From Euglena gracilis (lineage: Eukaryota > Euglenida > Euglenophyceae > Euglenales): 64,000 nt of DNA. The stretch is from contig CP154954.1 of NCBI GenBank assembly GCA_039621445.1, positions 50,633,847 through 50,697,846 on the forward strand, given 5' to 3'. Shown in pieces: positions 9,367 to 21,700 of this stretch. The number at the start of each line of letters is the position of its first letter. Position 1 is the first letter of the stretch. The position numbers were made by a program, and so were the translations under genes. The notes under the pieces were generated by a model that was not told where the DNA came from, ran no database searches, and was given only the letters and a program-made list of their open reading frames with translations.

Positions 9367-12300
9367 ATGGCGCACTCTAAATTGATGCACGCCGAAGGGC
9401 CGGAACACTCTGCCTTTTTGCATTGCCCGTGCTGTTGCTTGAGGCCGGGCCTTGGTGTTGCTTGAGGCTTTTCTTCACAATACAGTTCGGGTCCCCTCCA
9501 CTTAAAGGATGTGTGGAATTATCCAGTCACCACCCCAACGCACTTGGATAGTATTCTGCACCGTACCATATTGCTGGTATTTCTCCACCTTTAGGGTGAA
9601 GTGGTTTCCCCCCCCCCCGTGACTGGCTGGCTTCGGCGCTTCTACTCCCCCCTCCAACTCTGTGGTCTGGCATGGATGCCAGAAGTGATGCACGTTGCAC
9701 TGAACAGGCTGAATTTTATTGCGACAACTGAGTGTGGGGGTGCCTGCCTGGGGAGGCACTCCAAGGCACCCAGACTCGACTCCAAGTTAGTGTTGGTGGG
9801 TGTCTGAGCACCCCGGGGGGGAGAGGTCGGGACCCCATGGATAGAAGGGAAGCACTTCGGTTTTGATGTAGGTGGTGGCGGCAGGTTCAGCGAAAATCCC
9901 TTGTTTCCTCCGTTTTTTTTGTCCTTTTTTAACACAATGCACTTTTTTTTGATGTTTTGGTTTTTTTTCACAGAAAAAAAATTCAAAAAAATTCAAAACG
10001 TAGTCCTTTTTGGTTATTTTCAAAGAAAAATCAGAGATGTTTCACCATTTTTGGCCTTTTATTTGGGCAAAACCGAAAATTTTCCCAGCCCCCTTCAGTT
10101 TCGAGGTAGGGGAGCAGTCTGGGACCCCCCCCCCCCACCCGTGTTGGGAGGGTCCGACCCCGCGCCCTCAAGGCTTCCCATCCATCCCTGGGGACCCCCC
10201 TGGAACCAAATAAAAAAATCTTGTTTTACGGGCGCTTTTGCACCAGAAAATTCAGTTTCATCGCCAGTTTTTTCCCCCAAGAAATCAACTGAAGCCGCAC
10301 GTTTTGGGCCTCTTGCCCTCAAAAAGGTTTCCAGCGCTTTGTGCCCGGGTTTTCCCCAGGGGAAGGGGGGGTCCAGATCTCCCCCTCCCCCACTCATTTG
10401 ATGCCTTAGGGGTGGGGCGGGAGAGCTAATGGCCAACAGTGCCTGGCCACTCCGGCACCGAAGGCACCGGAAGAAGGCGGGATTGTCAAGCGACGCCTGG
10501 GGATCACACTGCAGCGGTGACTGGCCCAGGGTGATGATCCAGGTCAAGAACTCCCAACTTCCAACCGCATGGTTGTGCCACTGCTGGGATCCGGTGGCGA
10601 AATTTGAAAGGAACCAGTTTCCCAACGGGTGGCAGTCCTGGGTTTTTCTTTTTTTTTTCACAGATTGTTTTTGGCCCAAAGTTCCCGCTCCCCCTGGGGG
10701 GAGGGCCATCGCTGATGGCCGGATGGTTTTGGGCCATTCCCTTCACATTCAATTGTCCTGGATCCCAGAGTCGACCCCAGTCTTGGAGTGATTGTTTTTC
10801 CAAAAAAAAGAGGCTGACTGATTTTCAGGAAGGTGGAAGTGGCCTCTGTCCCCGGGAGTGGGTGGGACAAAAGGTCTGCTCCTCAGAAGGCCCCGGCTCA
10901 CCCGACGTTCCGTCTGGCACGGAATGCAGCGCCGCAGGCTGCTGCGGGTGGCCGGGACCTCTTATCTGTCTGCTGGTCCCTCCCCTGCCTTAGATATAAG
11001 CCTGCGAGACTGGGGGAGTGCCTCATTCCAAAACGATGCAGAAAGGGCCCCAACTTCCCACCAGGCGCAATTGATTCAGCCAGCAAAAGGGACAAATTGT
11101 GTAGGACGAACCCCCCGGTTGGCTCTCTTCTTCTTCGCCTTTTTCTTTGTAAGGCCCTTTGGGGCAGGGCGGTCCATGAGGGACAGGAAGTCCCCCCCCC
11201 CTTCTGGGCCGCCCCTCAAGGGCCTTCTGGGACGGCCAAGGGCCAAACTGGGGCTTGAACTTGAACTAAACAAAAAAATGTCGGAAAACACATTTTTGAC
11301 GTTTTAGGTGGATGGGAGATGGTCCAAGGACGCCAGAGTCAACACATTTTTGTCCAAATATGGCCGTTTTCCTGCCAATTTTCATTATATTTTTTTTCAT
11401 TGAAATCACTTTGATGGGAAGTTTTTTTTCCTGTTTTTTTGCTTTTTTGGGCCCCCCCCCTCTGGCCCGCCAGGGGGGGTCCGTTTTTATTTTTTTGAAT
11501 TTTTTTTTTTTTTTCCTGTTTTGGTGGTGGTGTCTTGGGGGGTGTTCATGTTTTTATATCATTATGCGTACATGGTTTAGGTGGGGGGGTGTCCCCCCAC
11601 CCCCCCCCTCCTGGTCCGCAGGGGGGGGGGGGGTCCGGACCACCCCCCCACCTGTCTTTATGTGGGTGGATGTCACGGGAGGTTGGTCTGTGGGAGGTGG
11701 GTGCCAACCAAAACGCCCAATTTCGGGGGGTTTTTGGGGGTCATTTTAGAGGGGTCAGATTTTCACCAACAATTCCGGGACCTATAAACCCCGCCCCCCC
11801 CTTCGGCTGACCAAACCGGATCCTAAAAACCCCGCGGGGTTTATAAGTGGGGGGGTTTATAGTTGGCTGCCGCAGCCGCCAAATTCCAACCAAAGAAAAA
11901 AATTGTCTTTGGTTGGCTCTCGGTTGCACGTTTCCAAACCCAAAGGGACACAGCGTCCCATGGCCAACCCCCACCCCAAACCCGACCCCTTCCCCAGCCC
12001 AATATTGAAGCAGGGCCACACCCAGGCCGTTTCCCCCGACGTCCAAGCAACGAAGGAACTTTCGGAGCTCTTCTGTGGCACATATAAATGTGTGTTGGTG
12101 TTTTTTATGAATAATTCCCCTCAAATGGATTGTGCAGCCCCCCAGGTGTGTTATTTTGCCCCTATTTCAATATCCGTGTATGTCCACCGCTGGGCGTATA
12201 TACATTCCGGCCAGTGCATCAATGTCCTCAGCGCCATCCTGGGACCGGGGTGAAAGCACAGCTTGCCAACCTTGCACTTTTTGGTTGCACAGGAATGGCG

Positions 12301-14271
12301 TGCTGCAATTTGGGGGAGCTCGCGACCCTGAAAAAGGATTCCCCCAAACACTCCTGGCCGGATTCTCGGGTCACCCACATCGTGTGTCAGGCCGCCGCAT
12401 TTTGTTTTCATTCAGCACCCCGAAAGCAAAAAATCCGTCACCATCCAGCTGCAAAGGGCGGCTGGAAATAAATAATGAAAAAGTCGCTGAGGGGTGGGGG
12501 GTCCGGGGCTGGAAAAAGCCTGCAAGCTGGCTGGACCCCCTGGAGGGTCAAATTTTCTAAAATACGCCCTGGCCTCTGTTCAATGTGTATCCGGAAACAT
12601 CCAATGGCTAAGCCTTGTTTCGTTCTTGGTTCTTTGGCTGAAACAGAAATGCCAAAATTGTGCTTCGAAACCCTTTTTTGAAATTTTGCAACAAGACCTT
12701 ATTAACATAAGTTATCCCCTGGTCAAGTAGGTCAAATTGGGCCCAACACCAATTATCAGGATGGGATTACTAATATCAACCACAAAAATAACGAACATGG
12801 GGGGGGGGAGTGTCGAAAGGTTATGGATACCTATTTCGCCTAAGAATTGGAAAAGGTGGAAAGAAGTTCCTGTAATACCAAGATTTTCAAAGAAAATCTA
12901 ATAAAAGAATAGTGAGATGGGTAAGTCTAGGGGGGATGCTTAGACAGGGGGGAGTTACAGAACAAAAACCCACCCCTAGAATACCCCAAGAATCAAATAA
13001 TTTTGGGACATTTTTGCCCAACCCCGGGGTCGGGCCCAGTTCCAGCCTGGCCTCTGTGGGGGCGGGGTTAGCCAGCCAGCCCAAATTTTCCAGCCTCTGA
13101 CCTGGACCCCCTAGGGTGTTGTTAAATGACGCCCCGACAATGGCACTGGCTGCATCAATTGTAGAAAAAAACCTTTTCCTAAGCCATGTTCCCAATCATT
13201 TCCGTTTTGTTTACCAAGTTTCCCTCCCTTCCAAGAATCACTGTGCACAACTCTGGGCTTTGGTTTGTCAGCGCCAGTCAGCAGCCCCAGCCCCAGGTCG
13301 CGGTATCTCCCGGAGGGTTGTTCAACCTTCGGGGGAGGCAACCAAAATTCAGGGGAAACTCTTCACCCGCTTGGCCCACGATTTGCCTTCGTCTCGGGTG
13401 TCACCAACTGTATTCCCGTGAATGTCATAACCAATCGTCTCCGAATGATTGCCAGTCCCTCACCATAGGGGTGGGGGCATGATATGCACTGGGCATGGGG
13501 CCCGCTACAAGCGCGGGTTAAAATACCCCCCCCCCGCCAATAGTGGCTGCAAGCGCAACTCTTTTGATGGTTATGCAAAAGAAAATCATCAAAGTAGCAT
13601 TTGCAGGGTCCAAGTGGCGAGGCGGCTATCTGCTATAAGTGCACCCATGCTTCGGTTGGGGGAGGGATGGTCACATTATTTTCTTCGCCAGGCAGGATGG
13701 GCCGAGTCGCCAGGCGCTGCCAAACGACGATGTCCCCAGTAATGGACCCGCCCTTCCCCAACCCTCCAACCTCCAACCCCCACCCCCCCCTCACACGGCA
13801 ATGCCGCCCTCACCGCCGGGGCGATCCGAGGCAGGCAGGCGGCAGGCGAGGCGATTGGGACAGCCAACGCCAGACCCCCTGCGCCTGCCTTGTGACCCCC
13901 AGCCGTCGATCGGTGTCGAGCTATCCGGGCCAGCGGCGGGCTGGCATCGCTCTTTGGTGCCCCATCTTATTCCGCTGCCCTGCCCTTTCGCCAATGCACC
14001 CCGGTCAGTTTTGAGCAGCAGAACATTGATTGCTGGTCTTGTGTTTTTGTTCCAAATCAGACAATGGAAGTTCAGGGTGCAACCGGGCCACCACATTTTT
14101 GGGGGGCCCACCCCCCATGGCAAAATATCTTTCCACAAAAACGAAAAAAAAATGGAGATGGGCGGAGAGAAGACCACCGCAGGTCACATTTTTAGAATTG
14201 TAATCCCCAGAACCGACACAGAGAATGTGTGACTTTTGTCATGTTGGCAAGTGCATTATGTGTGTGTGTCT
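9367..14271. other. Long intergenic region, repeats only
   Basis: No gene is recognised. Visible pieces: an F3 left end (CAGGCTGAATTTTATTG at 9705); a T-rich block at about 9930-10130 related to 18215-18420; a V-type left end (GTCACGGGAGGTTGG, about 11674); and a small foldback at 11783-11861. Several open frames at 10.4-11.3 kb and 13.6-14.2 kb lack exon-like codon bias. Confidence 0.4.
11783..11861. repeat. Foldback with TATAAACCCC ends
   Basis: TATAAACCCCGCCCCCCC faces GTGGGGGGGTTTATA, with an inner CCCCGCGGGG palindrome. It resembles a miniature foldback transposon of about 80 bp. No target duplication could be assigned. Confidence 0.5.
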
Positions 14272-14273
14272 GC

Positions 14274-14344
<71 letters not shown>
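14272..14344. repeat. (GT)n microsatellite, left half
   Basis: A near-pure GT run stops exactly where M2 begins. A second GT run resumes at the other end of M2, so one microsatellite appears to have been split by the insertion. Confidence 0.9.
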
Positions 14345-14345
<1 letters not shown>

Positions 14346-14934
14346 AAGCCCCTATAGTAAAAATGGCCGAAAATGAAATTTTAGGCGCTATAGGTGGGGG
14401 TCCCGAAAATGGCCGAAAATGGCCGAAAACGGCAGAAAATGACTGAAAATGAGAAAAATTTGTTGCAATTTTTTTCGAATTTTTTTACTTAACAGTTTCT
14501 TTTTCCCTGAGGGGCAATTTCAGTGCGATTGACTCTTGTCTCTGTGCAGCCTTTCTTCTTTTGATTATTATGCCTGGCCCTGCAACACATGCTGCTCAAA
14601 GAACCACCTCCGAAAGGGTTATTTGGGCCAAAGCCGAATGTTTTGATGGCATTTCAGAAAATTTTGGTGACAAGGGCGATGCTGGCATTTTTTTTTGTAT
14701 ATTTTGAAGAATTAAACACATTTTTGGGATAATTTCTCAACAAATCTCCAGTATTACACCCACCTTGGCCATTTTGGATCAATTTTTGTTAATGTTGGGC
14801 TATTTTGCACTGATTTGGCAAATATTGGGCTAATTTGGGTCAATATGGGGCTTTTCGCAGTCAATTTTAGGCTTTGTGTGGTCATTTTTTTGGGTTTCTG
14901 TGGTCATTTTGCTAGGTTGGGAATCAGTGGGTGC

Positions 14935-15110
14935 AGTTGTTGCAGGTACTGGACAAGTTGCAGTGGATGCAGATGCTGAACAAGATGCAGACATTGGACA
15001 AGATGCAGATGCTGTACAAGATGCAGATGCTGGACAAGATGCGGATGCTGAACAAGATGCAGACATTGGACAAGATGCAGATGCCGTACAAGATGCAAAT
15101 GCTGAACATT
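14935..15110. repeat. Minisatellite arm 1 in M2
   Basis: Tandem units related to GATGCAGATGCTGAACAA repeat about ten times. The reverse complement of the same motif forms the array at about 15540-15785, so the pair can fold into a long imperfect stem. Open frames here (repeated DKMQML or DADAEQ) are products of the repeat, not genes. Confidence 0.75.
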
Positions 15111-15539
15111 CCAACTTGATAACCCACAACATTGTTTGATGATGACATTGTTAGATCCCATCCACTTGTGTGCAATAAACCTAATGCAGGAATCACACCT
15201 TTAACGGAGAAAAAAAAACGCTTCACATACTTTGCCTGGTTGCACCTTGTCACCACAATTTTCTGAAATGTCGTTGAAACCATCGGCTTTGGCCCAAATA
15301 ACCCATTCGGAGGTGGTTCTTTGAGCAACATGTGTTCCAAGGTTAGGCATAATGGCAGGAGAAGAGAGGCATGACGTCAAAGAAACCTTGATCTAAAATT
15401 TCATCCACATGTTGAGACGATCATCCGTCTGGATATGGCGAAATTGGGAGAAAATGCGCTCAGCTTGAGCGGCAGAACAAAAGCAAGCAAACATATGATT
15501 GGCCCACAATGTTGATTGACATCAAATGTGCTCACCCAA

Positions 15540-15785
15540 TTGTCCAATATCTGCATCTTGTTCAACATCGCATCTTGTCCAGCAGCTACATCATGTCCAA
15601 TATCTGCATACATTGCATCAGCAATCACTGCATCTTGTCTGGTGTGTGCATCTTGTCATCTTAATCTTGTCCAGTATCTGCATCCACTGCATCTTCTCCA
15701 GCATCTGCATCTTGCACAGCATCTGCATCTTGTCCAGTGTCTACATCTTGCCCAGTGTCTGCATCTTGAACAACATCTACATCTG
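15540..15785. repeat. Minisatellite arm 2 in M2, inverted
   Basis: Units related to CATCTGCATCTTGTCCAG occur here, the reverse complement of arm 1. Together with the flanking inverted repeat they make M2 a nested foldback. Confidence 0.75.
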
Positions 15786-15812
15786 AGGGGAAGTTGTTTG
15801 TGAAACGCATCC

Positions 15813-16040
15813 ATGCCAAGGGGCTTGAAGAGAAAAGCACCAGTTTTGTGTTGCCATCCACCATTGTGGTTTTTCTGTCATGCGCCAACCACTCTCATGA
15901 AGCGTCCCAAGAACCCCCAGCAAAAAAAAAAAAAGACCAAAGTGGACAAGAGCCTCTCTGGCAGGAAAAAAGAAGCTTATTCCCAAAACCTTGCGTTTGC
16001 GTGTTGCAACAAAGAACTCTTTGACCTGTTTAATCCCTGA
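15813..16040 (+). CDS. Candidate small ORF in M2, unrecognised
   Basis: A 75-residue open frame has a lysine-rich middle (QQKKKKTKVDK) and ends NKELFDLFNP. The composition looks protein-like. No homologue is recognised, no splice context is visible, and no second copy tests conservation. It could be a relic of the M2 interior or chance. Confidence 0.2.
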   Translation: MPRGLKRKAPVLCCHPPLWFFCHAPTTLMKRPKNPQQKKKKTKVDKSLSGRKKEAYSQNLAFACCNKELFDLFNP

Positions 16041-16239
16041 GCACCCCTTCCAAACGGACCTCTTTGGATGTGTTAGCTTGTCACAACTGCTTTCATGTTG
16101 ACTGAATGATCAAAATGCATTGTATGAAAGAATTTTAGGCAGCTTTACCCCCCACCTATAGGAAAAAATGGCCGAAAATGGCCGAAAATGGCCGAAAATG
16201 GCCGAAAATGGCGAAAATCCGGGGGTCAACTTTAGGTGC

Positions 16240-16378
<139 letters not shown>

Positions 16379-16443
16379 ATCTTCAGGTCAGGTCAGATGC
16401 CAGAGGACCTGGAACGTGACAGTTTCCGGGGAGGGGATGTGCC

Positions 16444-16870
16444 CAGGCTTTTGCTTCAGGGATTGCAGTACCCCCCCCCCCCCCCGGGGGGGCTGGACTG
16501 CAGCTAGTCCAATTTTGGCTAGTGGGTTTTCCATCAGACCTCCCCCCCGGGGGGGTCTGCTAGCAGGGCTAGCTAGTTGAAAATTTTTTTCCAGTGACCG
16601 GCACAAAGCGCCGGAAATTTTTTTGGGACCCCCAAAAATGGCCAAAAATGCCCGTTTTTGGCCTTTTTTGGCAATTTTTGGAACAAAACCAGCCAAAAAC
16701 CTGTTAAAAACCTCATTTTGCGCACGCCGGAGGAAAATTTTTTTCCAGTCCGGGGGACCCCCGGACCCCCCCCCCCCGGGGGGGGAGGGGGGTCTAGCTA
16801 GTCCACCTTTTCCAGTGTCTAGCCGATTGGCTAGCCAGTACCCCCCCCCAGGTCCTTAAGCAAAAGCCTG
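16444..16870. mobile_element. F1b, hAT-like miniature element
   Basis: CAGGCTTTTGCTTCAGG at the left and CTTAAGCAAAAGCCTG at the right are flanked by GATGTGCC (16436-16443) and GTTGTGCC (16871-16878), 7 of 8 identical. The first mini-hairpin (16598-16614) has one mismatch. The insertion breaks an open frame on the - strand that continues on both sides. Confidence 0.88.
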
Positions 16871-17110
16871 GTTGTGCCTGCACAACTCCTCTCCGATCCT
16901 CTTCTGTTTGATGTCAGTGAGCACGTCGCTGAGGGCATCTGCAATGGCAGCGAATCGCCCTTGCTGACTGGTGGTCTCCTGCCTGACTCGTGTCTCCTTG
17001 GGAGCTATATCAGCCCCGATGTCACTCCAAGTATTCCTGCTGTCTGCCTGGAGCTCCTGGCTTCCCGTAATTGACATTTCTGTTTGGCCAAAGAAGACTG
17101 ATTCTCGCAA
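16871..17110 (-). pseudogene. Possible coding fragment interrupted by F1b
   Basis: The - strand frame starts at 17110 and has protein-like composition, with a helical stretch ADALSDVLTDIKQKRIGEEL. It runs into the F1b insertion. An open frame in the sequence on the other side of F1b (from about 16435 down to 16388) could continue it. The family is not recognised and GC3 is lower than in the zinc-finger exons. It may be an exon of an old gene or transposon. Confidence 0.25.
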
Positions 17111-19063
17111 ACTGTGCAGTGATTCCGCTGCGTCATTGCTTATTCATTTCTTTCTGGTCCGACCACTCCCCCAACGTACGGGAACCCCTCTTTTCCTTCC
17201 CTGATTTCGAGTGATCCCTGGACATTTTTTCGGAGGTCTCTCCATGATTTGGTTGGACAATTTTCTTGTTGTCCAATGATCATTTTCCAATTGGCTTTTA
17301 AAAAACGTTGTCTAATAATGACCCTCCCCCGGTCAGAGTGACAGGAGGTTGGTGACCGTCGGTGGGGGGGGGGTATAAAGCCTCAGGGAGCCTTACTCAC
17401 CCAAGAAGTTGGCACCCCGTCTGTACTCCAAATTGGCCTTACTCGGGGTTAACCTCCCCTCTATGTGAAGCCAACTTCCTGGGGCTCTCATCTCTTTGGT
17501 ATTAGAGAACAGCGTACCATTTCCCGCCCCCCCCCCCCACCCTCAGGGTTGGCTGGGAGAAACGTGTGGTTTCATTGTGTAAAAGTTTCCAGTCTTTCAG
17601 TGAAGTCTCACAGAAACAGTCATTGGCAACGTGGTTTATTTGTTTCAGCGTGGTGCACTTTTGATCCATCAACTGCATCATTTTCGGGTTCCATGGGATG
17701 CAGCCAATGCTGTGTGGAAAGCACCAGAAACGAACTGCACAGATGGCATTTTTTATGATGAATTTTTGAGGTATTATTCGTATTTTTTTTTGAAATTTGG
17801 GATATTTCAGCAAACCCGAATGTGGATTTGATGATGGTTGATTTGTTCATCCGAATGCCTTTCACGTTTACCAGTGAACCCCCCCAAAAATGGAAGGAGA
17901 TCCCTTTGTCGTTGTTGTTGCTTTTTTGGTCATTCCCCTTTACACCCCTGCCTGCCCAGGTGATTTTTGTACACATTTTCCTGTGTGTAAGATAAGGGGG
18001 ACTGTCAGGGATAAACGGGAAGCCCCATCACTATTGAGGTAGTTGGGTCCCGACCCCTCCCCTTCCACCTTACCCCTTGGGGGTAAGGTGGAAGGGGGTG
18101 TCCGGACCCCCACCCCCTTGGCAGGTGCCAAAATAGTGACAAAATTTCTTCCGGCACTGCGCACCAGAAAATGAACAAAATACGTCGTTTCCCCTCAGTT
18201 TTCAGCATATTGCGCATTTTTTTTTGATGTTTTGGTGTTTTCTATTTTAAAAAAATAAAAAAAAATCCAAAAAATCCAAAAATATGAGCATTTTTGTTTT
18301 GTTTTCAAAGAAACCTCAGGGATTTCCCAACAATTTCATCTTGGCATCGGGCCCTTTGCCCATCCACAAAACCGAAATTTTTCTGCGGGGGTCTTGCACT
18401 CGAGGGGGGAGGGGGGGGACCCCCCCCCCAAAGTGTTCCCCTATCCTTCGGGACTGCTCAAGGTTTTTGCCATTCACAAAAAGTGAATGTGTGGTCAACG
18501 CCCCCCCCTCCCCGGAGAAGCTTGCAGCCCCCCCCCCCTGACTCGCCGGCCACCGCCGTACCCCTGGTCAAATGTTGCAGGTTAGAGGGTGCGTATGACC
18601 ACCCCCTGGTCAGAGGTTGTAGGCAGGGATTGTTTTTTCAAGTCGGAAGGACCCTAATCCCGGGGGGAGGGGTCCCGCCAGCCAGCAGTTCCCAGCTGGG
18701 CTGCCGATCCCCCCCCCTCTGTGGAGGAGGTGGGGGGGGGATGACCATCCCCCATTGTCGGGGTTGGTCATTCCTGGTCCGTGGGCGGGGAGGGGGATTT
18801 TCGAATAATGTGTGCCCATCCCTCCCAGGGATATCCAGGAATCCCCCAAATTTTACGGGTGGTGGGGGGCTGGGGGGGGCCAGGGCTGTACAGGAAGTCC
18901 TGGTGGAAGGTCCACCCCCACCTACAACAGCACTCCACAAGGCACGAATTTTGACTTCAAAATCGGCCTCCCCGGAAATATGGAAAGCCGGGGGGTTGTG
19001 TGGGGCCCTGACCGTCAACATCTGCCAGGGATTGGTGGAGAGGGTGGGAGAGGGTGTCATACC
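17111..19063. other. Intergenic region, diverged repeats
   Basis: No gene is recognised. A T1-like scrap (CCCCGGTCAGAG to GACCGTCGG) lies at about 17330-17372. A T-rich block at 18215-18420 resembles 9930-10130. A C/G-run cluster with GGTCAGAGGTTG motifs occupies 18400-18760. Confidence 0.35.
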
Positions 19064-19908
19064 CAGGGATCCTCACACGTCCTGAAAAGGAAATTCACGG
19101 AAATTCACGGAGGATCACGGAAATGGGCGGAAGGCCATTTTCACGGAAATCACGGAAAATCACGGAAATTCACGGATGAGGGTTCGGAAAAAAAATTTGG
19201 ACTTTTTTTGAATGTGTTTTGTTTGCGCAGACACATTTTGATGGGATGCTTTTTTGCTTATTCTCGTGCTTTCCAAGACAACAAGGGTCGTCCAATTCAT
19301 TTTTTTGTAATTTTAATTAATTTTTTAATAATTTTTCTTCCTAGCCAGGACACCCCACTGAAGCAGTTGGATTTTCGGGAGTCGTTGAATCAAGCAAAAC
19401 CTCACCCAGACAATTACAGATGATTTTGTGGCCGTTTTCCTCCATTCTGGTCTCCCGGTCACAAAATTGGACCTCGAGAGCATCAGAGGTGTTCTCCAAA
19501 AATACACACAAGTTGAGGGCATCTGGGTTTTATGATTTTCCACCTTCGCGCCCAGGCTGCATGCGGAAGGGTCAATCGCTATATCGGTCTGCTGACAGGG
19601 TTTTGGCAACCCATTTAGGGGCAATCAAGAAATAAATTCAAGGACAAAAGGTTGTTTTTTCCCTCCTGTACGTTTTTTATTTTCATATACAGGTGTGAAT
19701 AGGAACTGGGGGATCTCCAGGACTATATTATGGAGAAACAATCTGCTGCCACAACCGCCCAAATATGGCTCCAGTGCAGAATGGAATCTGGCCTTTGACC
19801 TTTTCCGGATACAGGAAATTCACGGAAATTCACGGAAATTCACGGAAATTCACGGAAAATCACGGATACATTTTGGCCTCGGCCAGCACGGACGTGTGAG
19901 GATCCCTG
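19064..19908. mobile_element. F6, element with CAGGGATCC ends and hAT remnant
   Basis: Inverted ends CAGGGATCCTCACACGTCC and GGACGTGTGAGGATCCCTG enclose 845 bp. A direct repeat CATACC abuts both ends (19058-19063, 19909-19914). Just inside each end are arrays of AAATTCACGG units (19086-19180 and 19815-19865). The middle holds a short frame resembling hAT transposase, which suits the CAGGG ends, although only 6 bp of target duplication is visible. Confidence 0.75.
19389..19535 (+). pseudogene. hAT-like transposase fragment
   Basis: Between two stops lies an open frame containing DDFVAVFLHSGLPVTKLDLE and then IRGVLQKYTQ. Known hAT and ZBED-type transposases have a segment of this pattern: aromatic, hydrophobic, SGLP, a short helix, then an arginine and LQKY. 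Only about 48 residues survive, with no DDE residues, so it is not functional. It is the clearest transposase trace in the window. Confidence 0.4.
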
Positions 19909-20104
19909 CATACCTCCCTCCCCCAGTTCTCGTCAGATAAGATCTTTTTAAATACGTTGTTGGTTCCATCAGTCTGCGAATAATTGTGTGAATTTATTTT
20001 GCCAAAAAATATCCATCAAAATGGCTGATAATGGCAACAAAACCCTGGCGAGAAAAGGTTTATTGCCCTGATAAAAGGTTACCAAGTAACCAAAATGTCC
20101 AATG

Positions 20105-21568
20105 CAGACCTCCATTTAGTATGAATCACCAAAAAAATTTTTTACGTATCACGTGTATCACAGCCAAAAAATTAATGTATCACATATGTATCACCAAAAA
20201 TTTTTTAATGTATCACATATGTATCACCAATAAAATTTTAATGTATCACATATGTATCACCAATTTTTGCATAAAAATTTCCATTTTCACATCAAAATGT
20301 TTTTTTCCCCTTTCTGTTCCACTTTTCATCCTTGTTTCTTTGCCTCTCTGCAGACAAATGGAACATTTTTCTTGTGCTAATGCTTTCGGCAATGTGTTTC
20401 AGTTACGACTCGCTAATTCTCCCAGCAAAACTTTTTCCAATCTGTAGTCGGGGTTATAGTGATTACCTCCCCCCCCCCTGAGCGCTTGGCCCCCCTCGTC
20501 CTTACATGCAAACTTGGCCCCCCTACCCTCCCCCCTATGTAATACCCCCTCCCTTGGGGTCCGACTTCGGCCACCGAATTAATACCCCCCCCCCCCCAAA
20601 TCTCGGGCAGACGACCCGGATTTTGACCTGAAAAGTTGGGTAAAAATAACAATCCTGACAACAAATTACGAAAAAATTCGATCATCTGGCCTCCAAAAAA
20701 ATGCTGAATTATATGAAAAAGTACAAAAGTACAAAAAATGACCCCAAAGGGGGTTTTTGAGTGCTATTTTGGGTCTTACGGGACTTCGAAAAATTTCGAA
20801 AATTTTTGGGAAACAATACCCCTCCCCAAATAATACCCCCTCCTTTCCTCTCCTCGGGAAAAAACAAAACCTGGGTCCCCCGCAAAATATACCCCGGGGG
20901 GTATTATTTGGGGGGGGGTTATTCTTGTCAATGGTTAGAGGAATTGTTGTCTCGGAATCCTGTCTTCCACGTTTTGAAGGTTCCCTCTTGAAGGAGGGAT
21001 TTGACAGCAAGAAAACTTTTGGATTCATCACAATTGCGGACATGGCACGCATGGCAATTCCACCGGGGGTGAGGTGTCTGTGAAGGGTCAGTTGGCAGCG
21101 TCATCCAGCACAGTGTAAGATTTCGTTCCATTCTTCTCTTATCCCGTCCAATAAATTGAAAAATAGCGGCTGAGAAGTTGTTGACAAAAAAGACAAAAAA
21201 ATATGGCAGCCGGGGACCCCCCGTGCATGCCTCAAAAAAATGGAAAAAAAAGATGGCAGGGACCTGTCTTGGCAGACAGGTCAGCGCCACGGAAGTGGGG
21301 CTGGAGCACCATGGGAACCTGAGTTCCTCAAGCTCGGGTGAGCGCCATCTTACGTTTTTCTGAAAAATTTTCATCTTACAAATTTGTGCTTCACAACTTT
21401 TATTATATGTTTCACCAAGGAAAATTTGTGTATCACGAATGTATCACCAATTTTTTTTTAATGTATCACATATGTATCACCAAAAATTTTTAATGTATCA
21501 CCTATGTATCACCAAAATAAAATTAATGTATCACAGATACGTTGTGATACGCACTAAATGGCGGTCTG
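20105..21568. mobile_element. F4, hAT-like element with TGTATCAC repeats
   Basis: The left end is CAGACCTCCATTTAGTATG and the right end ACTAAATGGCGGTCTG. The flanks GTCCAATG (20097-20104) and GTCCAAAG (21569-21576) match 7 of 8. Subterminal arrays of AATGTATCACATATGTATCA lie next to both ends (20130-20265, 21425-21545), possible transposase-binding arrays. The centre contains C/G runs and TAATACCCCC/GGGGGTATTA arms. No transposase is seen. Confidence 0.82.
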
Positions 21569-21700
21569 GTCCAAAGTTGACGCAAATTTCCAAAAGCGGC
21601 TTGACATTTCAGTTTCCTTCCCCCCCCCAGAAGGCATGTGGTGGATGGCTCGAAGTCTGGCGCAGGGTCATTGTAATGGCCCCGGGGATAGGGGTGGGAT

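Noticed and set aside
14935-15110. Acidic DADAEQ repeat protein on + in M2
   Set aside because: All three phases are open because of the repeat, and the unit recurs inverted nearby.
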